A stretch of DNA of 64,000 bases. Origin: Streptomyces abyssomicinicus (GTDB lineage Bacteria; Actinomycetota; Actinomycetes; Streptomycetales; Streptomycetaceae). Below, in pieces: positions 36,821 through 47,804 of this stretch. The notes beneath the pieces are model-generated. The model did no database searches. It was not told the DNA's origin and saw only the letters and a list, made by a program, of their open reading frames with translations. The stretch lies in contig NZ_BBZI01000006.1 in the NCBI RefSeq assembly GCF_008974245.1, positions 967,125 to 1,031,124 on the forward strand. The letters run 5' to 3'. Both the position numbers and the translations under genes were made by a program. Numbering within the stretch: position 1 is the stretch's first letter; each line of letters begins with the position of its first letter.

Positions 36821-38151
36821 CCACGCAGATCCTCCTCGCCTCGACCCTGTACGGCGCCGCCACCCTGGCCGCCGCCCTGGACGCCGGCTGCTTCGGCGCC
36901 GCCGACCGCCGCATCCTGCTGGTCTCCAACAATGCCGCCGTCCCCGAGACCACCCCCGCGCCGGACGTGGCACCCGGCTTCGCGGCGCTGCGCGACCGCT
37001 TCGACGAGGTGCTCTCCTGGAACGCGACCATCTCCCCGTTCCACCCCTCGGGCTGGGTCCCCCGCCCCGAGGACGCCGTCCTGTGGGAGCGTCACCTGCG
37101 GCTGGCGTGGGGACTGGGCGACGACGACGTCGAGCTGGCCGTGGAGTCGATCCAGGCGCAGCCCGCGCTGGGCGTCACGCAGATCTTCACCGGCGCCCCG
37201 GTGACCGTCTACGCGGACGGCCTGATGAGCTACGGGCCCACGCGGATCAAGCTCGACCCGCTGGTCGGCACCCGGGTCACCCGGCTGCTCCACCTGGACC
37301 TGGTGCCGGGCCTGCGCCCGCTGCTGCTCACCGAGTTCCAGGTCCCCGCCGAGCTGGTGCCCACGGACGCCTTCCGCAAGGTCCTCGACGAGCTGGCCGA
37401 CCACGAGGAGCTCCCCGGCCTTCCGCGGGGGGCGGCGCTGCTGCTCGGCCAGTACCTGTCCGCGCTGGACATCCTCACCCCCGACGAGGAGGAGGCGCTG
37501 CACCTGCGGATGGTGCGCGGGGCGGTGGCACTCGGCCACCGGTCGCTGGTGTTCAAGCCGCACCCCACGGCCCCGGCGGCCTGGCACCGGGCGGTGCAGG
37601 ACGAGGCCGAACGCCTGGGCGCGGAGCTGACCGTGCTGGACCTGCCGGTCCTGGCCGAGGTGCTGTTCCGCCGGATCCGCCCCGCCCTGGTCGTCGGATG
37701 CTTCTCCACGGCGCTGCTCACCGCCTCCGCCCTGCACGGCCTGCCGGTGGCGCGGACCGGCACCACCCTGCTGCTGGACCGGCTGACGCCGTACCAGAAC
37801 AGCAACCGGATCCCGGTGACGGTGGTCGACGCGCTGCTGCCCGACCTGGGCGACGCCGACGCGGTGCGCGAGCAGCGGCCCGGGACGACGGCCGAGGAGC
37901 TGGGGGAGCTGGTGACCGCGGTGGGTTACGCGATGCAGGCGAAGATCCACCCTTCGCTGCGTCCGGTCGCCGCGCGGTTCCTCGGGGCGCATCAGGACGA
38001 GCGGTGGCTGCGGTACTTCAAGCGCCGCCGGCTGGCCTCGCTGGGCCTGCCCGGCGGGCTGCCGTCCGGTCTGTCGTTCCTCCCCGACAACCGGCTGGCC
38101 CGCCGCATGGTCCGCCGCGCCCGCCAGGTCCGCCGCGCGGTCCGCCGCTGA
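36817..38151 (+). CDS. polysialyltransferase-family glycosyltransferase
   Basis: A 444-residue protein coupled to the GT2 gene (GTGA overlap). ILLASTLYGAATLAAALDAG, RRILLVSNNAAVPE, VTQIFTGAPVTVYADGLMSYGPTR and LVFKPHPTAPAAWHRAVQ (the HP motif), then PALVVGCFSTALLTASALHGLPVARTG (Ser/Thr-rich donor site), correspond to GT38/GT52-type polysialyltransferases, which polymerise CMP-activated nonulosonic acids. No signal peptide. With NeuA and NeuB in the opposite operon it gives the core of a nonulosonic-acid polymer pathway. Confidence 0.85.
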   Translation: MTTQILLASTLYGAATLAAALDAGCFGAADRRILLVSNNAAVPETTPAPDVAPGFAALRDRFDEVLSWNATISPFHPSGWVPRPEDAVLWERHLRLAWGLGDDDVELAVESIQAQPALGVTQIFTGAPVTVYADGLMSYGPTRIKLDPLVGTRVTRLLHLDLVPGLRPLLLTEFQVPAELVPTDAFRKVLDELADHEELPGLPRGAALLLGQYLSALDILTPDEEEALHLRMVRGAVALGHRSLVFKPHPTAPAAWHRAVQDEAERLGAELTVLDLPVLAEVLFRRIRPALVVGCFSTALLTASALHGLPVARTGTTLLLDRLTPYQNSNRIPVTVVDALLPDLGDADAVREQRPGTTAEELGELVTAVGYAMQAKIHPSLRPVAARFLGAHQDERWLRYFKRRRLASLGLPGGLPSGLSFLPDNRLARRMVRRARQVRRAVRR

Positions 38152-38541
38152 CCCGCCCCGCCCGGGCCACAGGACGCCGGGCGCGGGCGCGGGGCGGTCT
38201 TCCGCCCGTCCCCTCCCGCGACAGCGCGCCACGGGCCGCAGCGCCCGACGCGCACCCGCCGGCGGGCGAGCGACGACCCGCCCGCACGCCCGGCACCAGC
38301 CGCACCCGGCGGCCACAGCCGGGCACCCGGACGGCGGTCTCGGCGGACGGTAGCCGCCGGGGGCGGGCCCGAATCGCGCGCGGAACGCGCCGGACAGCGC
38401 GTGTGCGCCCCGCGGGTCGCGCAGGGTCGCGGAGGCCGCGGCAGTGGGCCCGGCGGCGCCGGCGCCCGGCTGTCGCGGCCGGGCGTCGGCGTCCGCCCCG
38501 CCGCGGAACGGCGGGGACGGACCGACGGCGCGGCGGGGCGG
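38152..38541. other. 390-nt GC-rich intergenic region with a terminator hairpin
   Basis: Between two convergent genes; no coding frame is convincing. A hairpin CCCCGCCG-cggaa-CGGCGGGG at 38496-38516 lies 26 nt past the mutase stop and is the likely terminator for that gene. The rest is GC-rich with no recognisable element. Confidence 0.55.
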
Positions 38542-40122
<1,581 letters not shown>

Positions 40123-40370
40123 GGAATGTGCCTCCGCGTCCTTGCTGGTTCACGCCGTTGGGGTCACTCACCGAGACCGGGGAGACCTGCCACGGACTGT
40201 AGCGGCGGGCCCGCTGTGGGTGGAGGGTCACGCGCTGGGACCTTGCTCACAACACGCGGCGCACGACACGCGAGGGTGAGCCGTGGTTCAGCCACCGGCC
40301 GGTGCGGGGAGCATGACGGCAACAGGCGCATCAGGCCGGGTGCGGCACACGGACGACGGGGGTCGCCGCG

Positions 40371-41273
40371 ATGGGAAGACGGAAGACGACGTGGTGGGCG
40401 GCGGCCTCGCTGGTGGTGGTGGCGGCCGCCGTCGCGGGGTGCACGGTTCAGCCGGGCAGCGAGCCCTCCTGGACCGGGGCCACCGACGACGAGCGCAACG
40501 CCGGGCGGGCCGCCCCCTCGCCCGCCGCGCCGGCGCCGGAGAAGCCGGACCCGGGCCCCTCGCCGTCCGGGAGTCCGTCCGGTGGTCCGTCGGGGAGTCC
40601 CTCCGCCCGCCGTGCCACGCCGTCGCCCTCCCCCACACCGGCGAAGGTGCTGTGGGAGCCGGGCGACAAGGGCCGTGACGTCCGGGAACTCCAGGCCCGG
40701 CTGCGGCAGATCGCCTGGCTGTACGAGGGGCCCACCGGGGTGTACGACCGGGCCACCGAGGAGGCGGTCAAGGGCTTCCAGGGGAAGCGGGGACTGCCGC
40801 GCACCGGGCGGATGGATACGGCCGGATGGCAGCGGCTGCTGGACATGACCCGGGAACCGGGCCGGTGGGAGCTGTACCTGATGGGCGGTCAGAAGCCGGG
40901 GCCGCCCGACCCGCGCTGCCTGGAGGGGCGGGTGCTGTGCGTCGACAAGACGACGCGCACCCTGCGCTGGATGGTGGACGGCAGGACGGTCTCCCACATG
41001 GCGGTGCGCTTCGGCTCGGTGGCCACCCCCACCCGCGAGGGCGAGTTCACCGTCTACTGGAAGTCCCGGCACCACGTCTCGACGCTCTACGACTCGCCGA
41101 TGCCGTACGCCATGTTCTTCAGCGGCGGTCAGGCGGTCCACTACTCGCCGGACTTCGCCACCCGGGGCTACGCGGGCGCCTCCCACGGCTGCGTCAACGT
41201 GCGGGACGAGAAGGCGATCGCCGGGCTGTTCGCGTCGGTGCGGGAGGGCGACAAGGTCGTCGTCCACCGGTAG
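40371..41273 (+). CDS. lipoprotein L,D-transpeptidase with peptidoglycan-binding domain
   Basis: A 300-residue protein: lipoprotein signal peptide with VAGC (Cys about residue 24), a Pro/Ser-rich linker (to about residue 90), a PG_binding_1 domain (GDKGRDVRELQARLRQIAWL ... VKGFQGKRGLPRTGRMD) and a YkuD L,D-transpeptidase domain ending with the catalytic motif HYSPDFATRGYAGASHGCVNV. The Cys in SHGC attacks meso-DAP cross-link donors, forming 3-3 cross-links in peptidoglycan at the outer face of the membrane. It is monocistronic and divergent from the mutase. Confidence 0.94.
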   Translation: MGRRKTTWWAAASLVVVAAAVAGCTVQPGSEPSWTGATDDERNAGRAAPSPAAPAPEKPDPGPSPSGSPSGGPSGSPSARRATPSPSPTPAKVLWEPGDKGRDVRELQARLRQIAWLYEGPTGVYDRATEEAVKGFQGKRGLPRTGRMDTAGWQRLLDMTREPGRWELYLMGGQKPGPPDPRCLEGRVLCVDKTTRTLRWMVDGRTVSHMAVRFGSVATPTREGEFTVYWKSRHHVSTLYDSPMPYAMFFSGGQAVHYSPDFATRGYAGASHGCVNVRDEKAIAGLFASVREGDKVVVHR

Positions 41274-41294
41274 CCGGGGCCGTCGGGGAGGGGT

Positions 41295-41331
41295 GCGCGG
41301 GCGGGGCAGGGGGAACGTGTCCCGCCCGCGC
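41295..41331 (+). terminator. terminator of the L,D-transpeptidase gene
   Basis: An 11-bp stem GCGCGGGCGGG / CCCGCCCGCGC with a 15-nt loop, 22 nt past the stop. Confidence 0.75.
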
Positions 41332-41453
41332 GGGGTGCGGGGCCAGGTGTACGGGGGGGAACCCTGGCTCCGCGGCAGCCGATGACCAGTCGGCCCACTT
41401 CACTCAGCGCCGTGTGCCCCGAAAATGTCACCGGATGCCTCCGGGACACGGGG

Positions 41454-41485
41454 CGAGGGCCCCGCAGCGTGCTGCGGGGCCCTCG
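41454..41485 (-). terminator. terminator of the sdh operon
   Basis: A perfect 15-bp stem CGAGGGCCCCGCAGC / GCTGCGGGGCCCTCG with a 2-nt spacer, 32 nt past the sdhB stop. Confidence 0.9.
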
Positions 41486-41516
41486 GCCTGTGCGTTCCGC
41501 CGGGTGGCGGCGGGGG

Positions 41517-42290
41517 TCAGATGCGACGCGTGATCAGCGCGCGCTTGACCTCCTGGATCGCCTTGGTGATCTCGATGCCACGGGGGCAGGCGTCCGTGCA
41601 GTTGAAGGTGGTGCGGCAGCGCCACACGCCGTCACGGTCGTTGAGGATCTCCAGGCGCTGCTCGCCCGCCTCGTCACGGCTGTCGAAGATGAAGCGGTGG
41701 GCGTTCACGATGGCGGCCGGACCGAAGTACTGGCCGTCGTTCCAGAACACCGGGCAGGACGACGTGCACGCGGCGCACAGGATGCACTTGGTGGTGTCGT
41801 CGAACCGCTCGCGGTCCTCGGCGGACTGCAGACGCTCACGCGTCGGCTCGTTGGTGTCCTTCGTGATCAGGAAGGGCATCACGTCGCGGTAGGCCTGGAA
41901 GAACGGCTCCATGTCGACGACGAGGTCCTTGAGCACGGTCAGGCCCTTTATGGCCTCGACGGTGATCGGCTTCTCGGGGTTGATGTCCTTGATCAGCGTC
42001 TTGCACGCCAGGCGGTTCTTGCCGTTGATCCGCATGGCGTCGGAGCCGCAGATGCCGTGCGCGCAGGAGCGGCGGAAGGTGAGCGTGCCGTCCAGGTCCC
42101 ACTTGATCTTGTGGAGACCGTCGAGCACACGCTCCTTCGGGTCCATCTCCAGCGTGAAGTCCTGCCACTCCGCCTCGGCGGACACCTCGGGGTTGAAGCG
42201 CCGGACGCGGAAGGTGACCGTGATGTACGGGGAGTCGGCGAAACCGGGCTCGGCGCCGCCGTCGGTCTTCTCCAGGGTCGGGGTTGCCAT
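41517..42290 (-). CDS. sdhB: succinate dehydrogenase iron-sulfur subunit
   Basis: A 257-residue protein with the [2Fe-2S] cysteines in SCAHGICGSDAMRINGKNRLAC (residues about 77-98) and the [4Fe-4S]/[3Fe-4S] ligands in CILCAACTSSCP and CRTTFNCTDACPRGIEI. It passes electrons from the flavin of SdhA to menaquinone in the membrane (complex II of the TCA cycle and respiratory chain). The ATG overlaps the sdhA stop by 1 nt (TGATG). Last gene of sdhCDAB. Confidence 0.98.
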   Translation of the reverse strand: MATPTLEKTDGGAEPGFADSPYITVTFRVRRFNPEVSAEAEWQDFTLEMDPKERVLDGLHKIKWDLDGTLTFRRSCAHGICGSDAMRINGKNRLACKTLIKDINPEKPITVEAIKGLTVLKDLVVDMEPFFQAYRDVMPFLITKDTNEPTRERLQSAEDRERFDDTTKCILCAACTSSCPVFWNDGQYFGPAAIVNAHRFIFDSRDEAGEQRLEILNDRDGVWRCRTTFNCTDACPRGIEITKAIQEVKRALITRRI

Positions 42291-44044
42291 CAGTACTTAC
42301 GCTCCATCGGCTGGTAGCGGGTCTGGACGACCGGCTTGTAGTCGAGACGGATGCTCGCGGAGCCGTCCTCGGCCACCTCTCGGTACGCCATGGTGTGGCG
42401 CATGAAGTTGACGTCGTCGCGGTTCGGGTAGTCCTCGCGGTAGTGGCCGCCGCGGGACTCCTTGCGGGCCAGCGCGGAGACGGCCATGACCTCGGCCAGC
42501 TCGAGCAGGTTGCCCAGCTCGATGGCCTCGAGCAGGTCGGTGTTGAACCGCTTGCCCTTGTCCTGGATCGAGACGTTCCTGTACCGCTCGCGCAGCTCGC
42601 GGATCTTCTCCACGGCCGCCTGGATCGTCTTCTCGGTGCGGAACACCATGACGTTGGCGTCCATGGTGTCCTGCAGCTCGCGGCGGATGTCCGCCACGCG
42701 CTCCTCGCCCGTGGCGGAGCGCAGGCGCTCGACCTCCGAGACCACGAACTCCGCCGGGTTCTCCGGCAGCGGGGCGTAGTCGGCGGAGTGGGCGTACGCG
42801 GCGGCCGCGATGCCGGAGCGCTTGCCGAAGACGTTGATGTCCAGCAGCGAGTTGGTGCCCAGGCGGTTGGCGCCGTGCACCGACACGCAGGCGACCTCGC
42901 CGGCGGCGTACAGGCCCGGCACCACCGTGGTGTTGTCGGCGAGGACCTCGCCCTCCACGTTGGTGGGGATGCCGCCCATGGCGTAGTGCGCGGTGGGCTG
43001 GATCGGGATCGGGTCCGTGTAGGGCTCGATGCCGAGGTAGGTGCGCGCGAACTCGGTGATGTCCGGCAGCTTGGCGTCCAGCTGCTCCGGCGGCAGGTGG
43101 GTGAGGTCCAGGTAGACGTGGTCGCCCTCGGGACCGCAGCCGCGGCCCTCGCGGATCTCCGTGTAGATGGAGCGGGAGACGACGTCGCGGGAGGCGAGGT
43201 CCTTCATCACCGGCGCGTACTTCTCCATGAAGCGCTCGCCGTGCTTGTTGCGGAGGATGCCGCCCTCACCGCGGGCGCCCTCGGTGAGCAGGATGCCCAT
43301 GCGCCAGATGCCGGTCGGGTGGAACTGGAAGAACTCCATGTCCTCCAGCGGGATGCCCCGGCGGTAGACGGCCGCCTGGCCGTCACCGGTGAGGGTGTGC
43401 GCGTTGGAGGTCACGCGGAAGAACTTGCCGGTGCCGCCGGAGGCGTAGATGACCGACTTCGCGTGGAAGACGTGGATCTCACCGGTGGCCAGCTCGTAGG
43501 CGACGACGCCGGCCGAGACCTGCTTGCCGTCGACCTCGGTGAGCAGCTGGTCGAGGACGTAGAACTCGTTGAAGAACTCCACGCCCTCCTTGACGCAGTT
43601 CTGGTACAGCGTCTGGAGGATCATGTGGCCGGTGCGGTCCGCGGCGTAGCAGGACCGGCGGACCGGGGCCTCGCCGTGGTTGCGGGAGTGACCGCCGAAG
43701 CGTCGCTGGTCGATGCGGCCCTCGGGCGTCCGGTTGAACGGCAGGCCCATCTTCTCCAGGTCGAGGACCGAGTCGATGGCCTCCTTCGCCAGGATCTCCG
43801 CGGCGTCCTGGTCGACCAGGTAGTCACCGCCCTTGACCGTGTCGAAGGTGTGCCACTCCCAGTTGTCCTCCTCCACGTTGGCCAGCGCGGCGGCCATGCC
43901 GCCCTGCGCGGCGCCCGTGTGGGAGCGGGTCGGGTAGAGCTTCGTCAGCACGGCGGTGCGGCTGCGCTTCGTCGCCTCGATGGCGGCGCGCATGCCGGCG
44001 CCGCCGGCGCCGACGATGACGGTGTCGTACTTGTGGATCTTCAT
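42290..44044 (-). CDS. sdhA: succinate dehydrogenase flavoprotein subunit
   Basis: A 584-residue protein: [16 protein letters not shown]-binding dinucleotide fold at the N-terminus, [16 protein letters not shown] with the flavin-linking region and the [17 protein letters not shown] active-site segment, [15 protein letters not shown] and the RxxxR pair at [20 protein letters not shown] residues. It oxidises succinate to fumarate on the cytoplasmic face. Translationally close to sdhD upstream and coupled to sdhB. Confidence 0.98.
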   Translation of the reverse strand: MKIHKYDTVIVGAGGAGMRAAIEATKRSRTAVLTKLYPTRSHTGAAQGGMAAALANVEEDNWEWHTFDTVKGGDYLVDQDAAEILAKEAIDSVLDLEKMGLPFNRTPEGRIDQRRFGGHSRNHGEAPVRRSCYAADRTGHMILQTLYQNCVKEGVEFFNEFYVLDQLLTEVDGKQVSAGVVAYELATGEIHVFHAKSVIYASGGTGKFFRVTSNAHTLTGDGQAAVYRRGIPLEDMEFFQFHPTGIWRMGILLTEGARGEGGILRNKHGERFMEKYAPVMKDLASRDVVSRSIYTEIREGRGCGPEGDHVYLDLTHLPPEQLDAKLPDITEFARTYLGIEPYTDPIPIQPTAHYAMGGIPTNVEGEVLADNTTVVPGLYAAGEVACVSVHGANRLGTNSLLDINVFGKRSGIAAAAYAHSADYAPLPENPAEFVVSEVERLRSATGEERVADIRRELQDTMDANVMVFRTEKTIQAAVEKIRELRERYRNVSIQDKGKRFNTDLLEAIELGNLLELAEVMAVSALARKESRGGHYREDYPNRDDVNFMRHTMAYREVAEDGSASIRLDYKPVVQTRYQPMERKY

Positions 44045-44062
44045 GAAGTCTGCAGCCCCGGT

Positions 44063-44557
44063 CTAGCGGATGTTCGGGTCGAAGGTGAAGATCACCAGCG
44101 TGCCCAGCAGGATGGTGAACACCGTGGCGGTGTAGAGGAGGCCCTTGAGCCACACCCGGGTGTTCGCGCGCTCCGCGTAGTCGTTGATGATCGTGCGCAG
44201 GCCGATGGTGCCGTGGAGCATGGCGAGCCACAGCATCAGCAGGTCCCAGACCTGCCAGAACGGCGAGGCCCAGCGGCCGGCCACGAAGGCGAAGCCGATC
44301 TTCTGCACGCCGCCGTCCAGCACCAGCTGCACCACGAGGTGGCCGATGACCAGGACGACGAGCACGACGCCGGACAGGCGCATGAAGAGCCACGCGTACA
44401 GCTCGAAGTTGCCCCGGGTGGACCGCGGGGTCTTCTTGGTGCGCTGGCGCGGGGGCTCGATGACGGGAGCCGGGTTGTCGACGGAGTAGAGGGAGTCCCC
44501 CTCGACCGGGCCGATGCCCGAGGCGGCGGTGTCGGTCTTGACGGTGTTGTTCGACAT
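44063..44557 (-). CDS. sdhD: succinate dehydrogenase hydrophobic membrane anchor subunit
   Basis: A 164-residue protein with a cytoplasmic N-tail of about 50 residues and three hydrophobic segments (ELYAWLFMRLSGVVLVVLVIGHLVVQLV, LMLWLAMLHGTIGLRTII, LLYTATVFTILLGTLVIF). The His in VIGHLVV and LHGTIGLR are typical haem or quinone-site positions. With SdhC it holds the catalytic subunits on the membrane. Confidence 0.93.
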   Translation of the reverse strand: MSNNTVKTDTAASGIGPVEGDSLYSVDNPAPVIEPPRQRTKKTPRSTRGNFELYAWLFMRLSGVVLVVLVIGHLVVQLVLDGGVQKIGFAFVAGRWASPFWQVWDLLMLWLAMLHGTIGLRTIINDYAERANTRVWLKGLLYTATVFTILLGTLVIFTFDPNIR

Positions 44558-44565
44558 GCTTCGCG

Positions 44566-44946
44566 TCAGCTCCCGAAGACTTCAGCAGCGGCGTGACCGA
44601 GGACGGGGTACAGCGCGCCGATCATGAGCACGACCCACACGCCGACGACGGCCCAGAGCATCTGCTTCTGGTAGCGCGTGCCCTTCGACCAGAAGTCGAC
44701 GGCGATGACACGCAGGCCGTTCAGCGCGTGGAAGAGGATGGCGGCGACGAGGCCGTACTCCAGCAGCGCGACAAGGGGCGTCTTGTACGTGGCCACGACC
44801 TCGTCGTAGGCCTCGGGGGAGACACGCACGAGAGCGGTGTCCAGCACGTGGACGAACAGGAAGAAGAAGATCAGCACGCCGGTGACTCGGTGAGCCACCC
44901 ACGACCACATTCCTTCCCGTCCGCGGTAAAGCGTTCCAGCCGGCAC
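44566..44946 (-). CDS. sdhC: succinate dehydrogenase cytochrome b556 subunit
   Basis: 126 residues from the GTG at 44946 (GGAGGG 7 nt upstream); the frame is open upstream but that part is Pro-rich and lacks a ribosome-binding site. Three membrane segments: HRVTGVLIFFFLFVHVLDTAL (with the HRxTG motif and haem-type His), LLEYGLVAAILFHALNGLRVI (the second haem His) and MLWAVVGVWVVLMIGALYPV. First gene of sdhCDAB; the strong promoter should lie in 44947-45080. Confidence 0.95.
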   Translation of the reverse strand: MPAGTLYRGREGMWSWVAHRVTGVLIFFFLFVHVLDTALVRVSPEAYDEVVATYKTPLVALLEYGLVAAILFHALNGLRVIAVDFWSKGTRYQKQMLWAVVGVWVVLMIGALYPVLGHAAAEVFGS

Positions 44947-45083
44947 GGAAGAACCCTCCGGGAGCGGGGATTGGGGCCTCGCCGGCTTTGTCTGTCGGTC
45001 GGGCCCGGCCGGGTACGGTCCACCGGCCCCGGCCATCGTAGCGACGTGGTGTCGGAACCTTTAGCGCAGCCCTGCCGATGTGA

Positions 45084-45821
45084 TCAAACCGGTAGCCCCA
45101 GCGGGGGTGCGAATGGGGGGAATTCAGCACATCCGGCATCAAAATCCCCGGCACGATCGGAACGAATCAGTCGGGTGAGTCGTTCCCGCGCCAGTTGCCG
45201 CAGCTCCTCCGCGGCGAGCACACGCTCGTCCTCCGGCGCCAGGGCCAGCCGGTCGCGGACCGTGGCGAGGAGGTGGTTGAGGGCGTCCTCCGGATCCACC
45301 CCCTCCAGCGAGAGCACGAAGCCGTGCCCGAACTTCTGTTCGTAGGCCACCCAGGCGGCGCGCACCGCGGTACGGGCGGCGCGGGGCATGGACCGCACCA
45401 CCCGCAGCTGCTGCTCGGACCACAGTCCGCTCCCGGCGCCGGGCGCGGGAGGCGTGGCCGTCGGGTCGTCGGCGGCCAGGAAGGCCAGGGCGAGGTCATC
45501 CGTCCGGAGCAGCCGGCACTCCTCGCGTACGGCGTGGAGCAGTTCGTCGGGCGAGAGGTCGTAGGCCGCCTCGTCGGAGGCGGCGAGCAGGGAGGCGAGG
45601 TCCGGGTACGGGCGGTGGGCCGCCATCCGGAGGGCCCAGCGGGGGTTGCGCAGACAGCGGGCCAGGAGGTGCCGGGCGGCGGTCTCGGTCTTCCCGTTGA
45701 ACCGCTCCAGGCCCTCGGGGGCGACATGGCCCTGTTCCGGGATGCGTGTCGAAGGCAGCGGAGGTCCTCGGCGGGTTCCGGGGCGCCACGAGGGGCGCCG
45801 CGTGGGGTACGGCAGGAACAT
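45084..45821 (-). CDS. 2-oxo-4-hydroxy-4-carboxy-5-ureidoimidazoline (OHCU) decarboxylase-like protein
   Basis: A 245-residue protein from the ATG at 45821; no other start codon lies between it and the first conserved motif. The family pattern is LERFNGKTETAARHLLARCLRNPRWA followed by MAAHRPYPDLASLLAASDEAAYDLS (with the catalytic His-Arg-Pro region) and YEQKFGHGFVLSLEGV. OHCU decarboxylase forms allantoin in urate degradation. This protein has a longer insertion (ALAFLAADDPTATPPAP...) between the two halves and no urate genes near it, so a divergent role is possible. Divergent from the hexosaminidase. Confidence 0.75.
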   Translation of the reverse strand: MFLPYPTRRPSWRPGTRRGPPLPSTRIPEQGHVAPEGLERFNGKTETAARHLLARCLRNPRWALRMAAHRPYPDLASLLAASDEAAYDLSPDELLHAVREECRLLRTDDLALAFLAADDPTATPPAPGAGSGLWSEQQLRVVRSMPRAARTAVRAAWVAYEQKFGHGFVLSLEGVDPEDALNHLLATVRDRLALAPEDERVLAAEELRQLARERLTRLIRSDRAGDFDAGCAEFPPFAPPLGLPV

Positions 45822-45979
45822 GCGCGGACGATGCGTGAGGTGTGGACACACGGTAGCGGCGTGGCCACGGAGACGGTAGCCGAACGAAGGTCTTTCACCC
45901 GCCGGGGAGAAGGACCGGACGCGGGGTGGACGCCGCGCGTCGACGGGCGGGCGGGACGAATCGCTCTTACGTTGGCAAG

Positions 45980-47635
45980 GTGAGCCAGCACAGTCGTCAT
46001 ACCGCAAACAGCCCGAAGCACGGCAGGTCCGGCCGTTCCACCGATGGGGTGCGGCGGATGCGGCAGGCCCGCTGGGCCGCGGCGGCGGTCGTCGCCGCCG
46101 GCTCGGCCGTCCTGGCGTACAACCTCTGGCCGGACGACGGAAGTGGCGGATCGTCCGGCAGCCGCACCCCCGCCGGCACCCGCGCCGCCCCCACCTCGCC
46201 CCAGCCCGCCTCCACACCTCCGCGGACGATCCCGGCCGTCCGCGAGTACACCCCGGAGTCCGGCCCCGGCTGGAAGCCGGCGGACGGCGCCCGCGTGGTG
46301 GTCAACGACGACGCCCTCGCCGACGAGGGCCGTCTGGTCGCCGGGGAGCTGGGCCTGACCTACGCCGGGGAGAAGGGCGCGAAGGACGTGCGGGACGGCG
46401 ACCTGCGCCTGGAGACCGGCGGGGACCAGGGCGCGAACCCGGAGTCGTACCGGCTGACCGTCCGCGACGGCCGCGCGGTGATCAGCGGGCCTTCCGAGGC
46501 CGGCGTCTTCTACGGCACCCGCACCCTGAAGCAGACGGTGGCCCAGGGCGGCACCGCTCCGGAGGGCGTGATCCAGGACGAGCCGGCCAAGGCCAAGCGC
46601 GGCCTGATGCTCGACATCGCCCGGAAGTTCTACTCGGCCGACTGGATCGAGACCCGGATCCGTGAGATCGCCGACCTCAAGTACAACGAGTTCGGCCTGC
46701 ACTTCTCCGACGACCAGGGCTTCCGCGTCGAGTCGGCCGAACACCCCGAGATCGTCTCCGACCCGCACCTCACCAAGGCGGAGGTCCGGCGGATCGTCGA
46801 CCTCGCCCGCAGCCTGCACGTGCGGATCGTCCCGGAGATCGACTCCCCCGGGCACCTGGGCGCGGTGCTGAGGTCCCATCCGGACCTCCAGCTGTACAAC
46901 GCGAACGGCCGGCCCACCGCGGGCGCGATCGACATCTCCAAGCCGGCCGCCGGGCAGCTCGTCGACGAGCTGATCGAGGAGTACTCCGAGGTCTTCCCCG
47001 GCAGCGAATGGCACCTGGGCTCCGACGAGTACCTGGCGCTGATGGTCAGCGACCCGGAGGCGTCCTACCCGGGTCTGGCGGCCGCGGCCCGCGAGAAGTA
47101 CGGCCCGGACGGCACCGTCGAGGACCTCACCACCGGATGGCTCAACGACCGGGCCGCCACCGTGAAGAGGCTGGACCGCACCCCGCGCGCCTGGAACGAC
47201 GGCTTCTTCGACGGGGGCGCGGTGGAGCCCTCGGAGGACATCCAGGTCGCCTACTGGACCGGCAAGGAGATCGGCGCCAGGGAGCCCGCCGAGTTCCTGG
47301 AGGCCGGGCGTGAGCTGATCAACTACAACGACGAGTACCTCTACTACGTGCTCGGCGAGCCGCAGACCTTCGTCTACCCGACCGGGCAGCGGATCTACGA
47401 GGAGTGGACCCCGCTGGTGGTGCGCGGTTCCACGCCGGTGCCCGAGCGGTACGACGCCCAGATCCTCGGCGGATCGCTGGCCGTCTGGGGCGACCGGCCC
47501 GACGCCCAGACCCAGGAACAGGTCGCGGCCGGGCTGCGGATGCCGCTGCGGGCCACGACGCAGAAGCTCTGGGACCCACGCGAACCGGCGCTGAGCTGGA
47601 CGGACTTCCAGCAGCTCGCGGAGCGGCTCGGCTGA
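45980..47635 (+). CDS. family 20 beta-N-acetylhexosaminidase, membrane-anchored
   Basis: A 551-residue protein from the GTG at 45980, with TACGTT 6 nt upstream (leaderless-type). A basic N-tail and one membrane segment (WAAAAVVAAGSAVLAYNLW, about residues 32-50) anchor it with the bulk outside. Then a GH20b domain (VVNDDALADEGRLVAGELGLTYA) and the GH20 TIM barrel: RGLMLDIARKFYSADWIE, FGLHFSDDQGFRVES, PEIDSPGHLGAVLRSHPDL, the catalytic D-E pair in WHLGSDEYLAL, and the closing AWNDGFFDGG / VWGDRPDAQ. It releases terminal GlcNAc from chitin oligosaccharides or wall material. Confidence 0.93.
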   Translation: MSQHSRHTANSPKHGRSGRSTDGVRRMRQARWAAAAVVAAGSAVLAYNLWPDDGSGGSSGSRTPAGTRAAPTSPQPASTPPRTIPAVREYTPESGPGWKPADGARVVVNDDALADEGRLVAGELGLTYAGEKGAKDVRDGDLRLETGGDQGANPESYRLTVRDGRAVISGPSEAGVFYGTRTLKQTVAQGGTAPEGVIQDEPAKAKRGLMLDIARKFYSADWIETRIREIADLKYNEFGLHFSDDQGFRVESAEHPEIVSDPHLTKAEVRRIVDLARSLHVRIVPEIDSPGHLGAVLRSHPDLQLYNANGRPTAGAIDISKPAAGQLVDELIEEYSEVFPGSEWHLGSDEYLALMVSDPEASYPGLAAAAREKYGPDGTVEDLTTGWLNDRAATVKRLDRTPRAWNDGFFDGGAVEPSEDIQVAYWTGKEIGAREPAEFLEAGRELINYNDEYLYYVLGEPQTFVYPTGQRIYEEWTPLVVRGSTPVPERYDAQILGGSLAVWGDRPDAQTQEQVAAGLRMPLRATTQKLWDPREPALSWTDFQQLAERLG

Positions 47636-47804
47636 ACGGCCTCCCGGGCGGAGCGGCTTCCCCCGGGTTCGTTCTCCCTGGACGACGGACGATCGTCGGA
47701 CGTATGTTCGGCCCTTGGGTGCGGGCGGGTGGCGCGGTACGCGGCCCGCCCGCACCGTGCTGTGCCGAACCCGCCGTACCGACATCCTCACCGGGAGACC
47801 CACC

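Noticed and set aside
42284..44596. A 770-codon plus-strand open frame opposite sdhA/sdhD.
   Set aside because: Shadow of the sdh genes on the other strand; no ribosome-binding site and composition typical of antisense frames.
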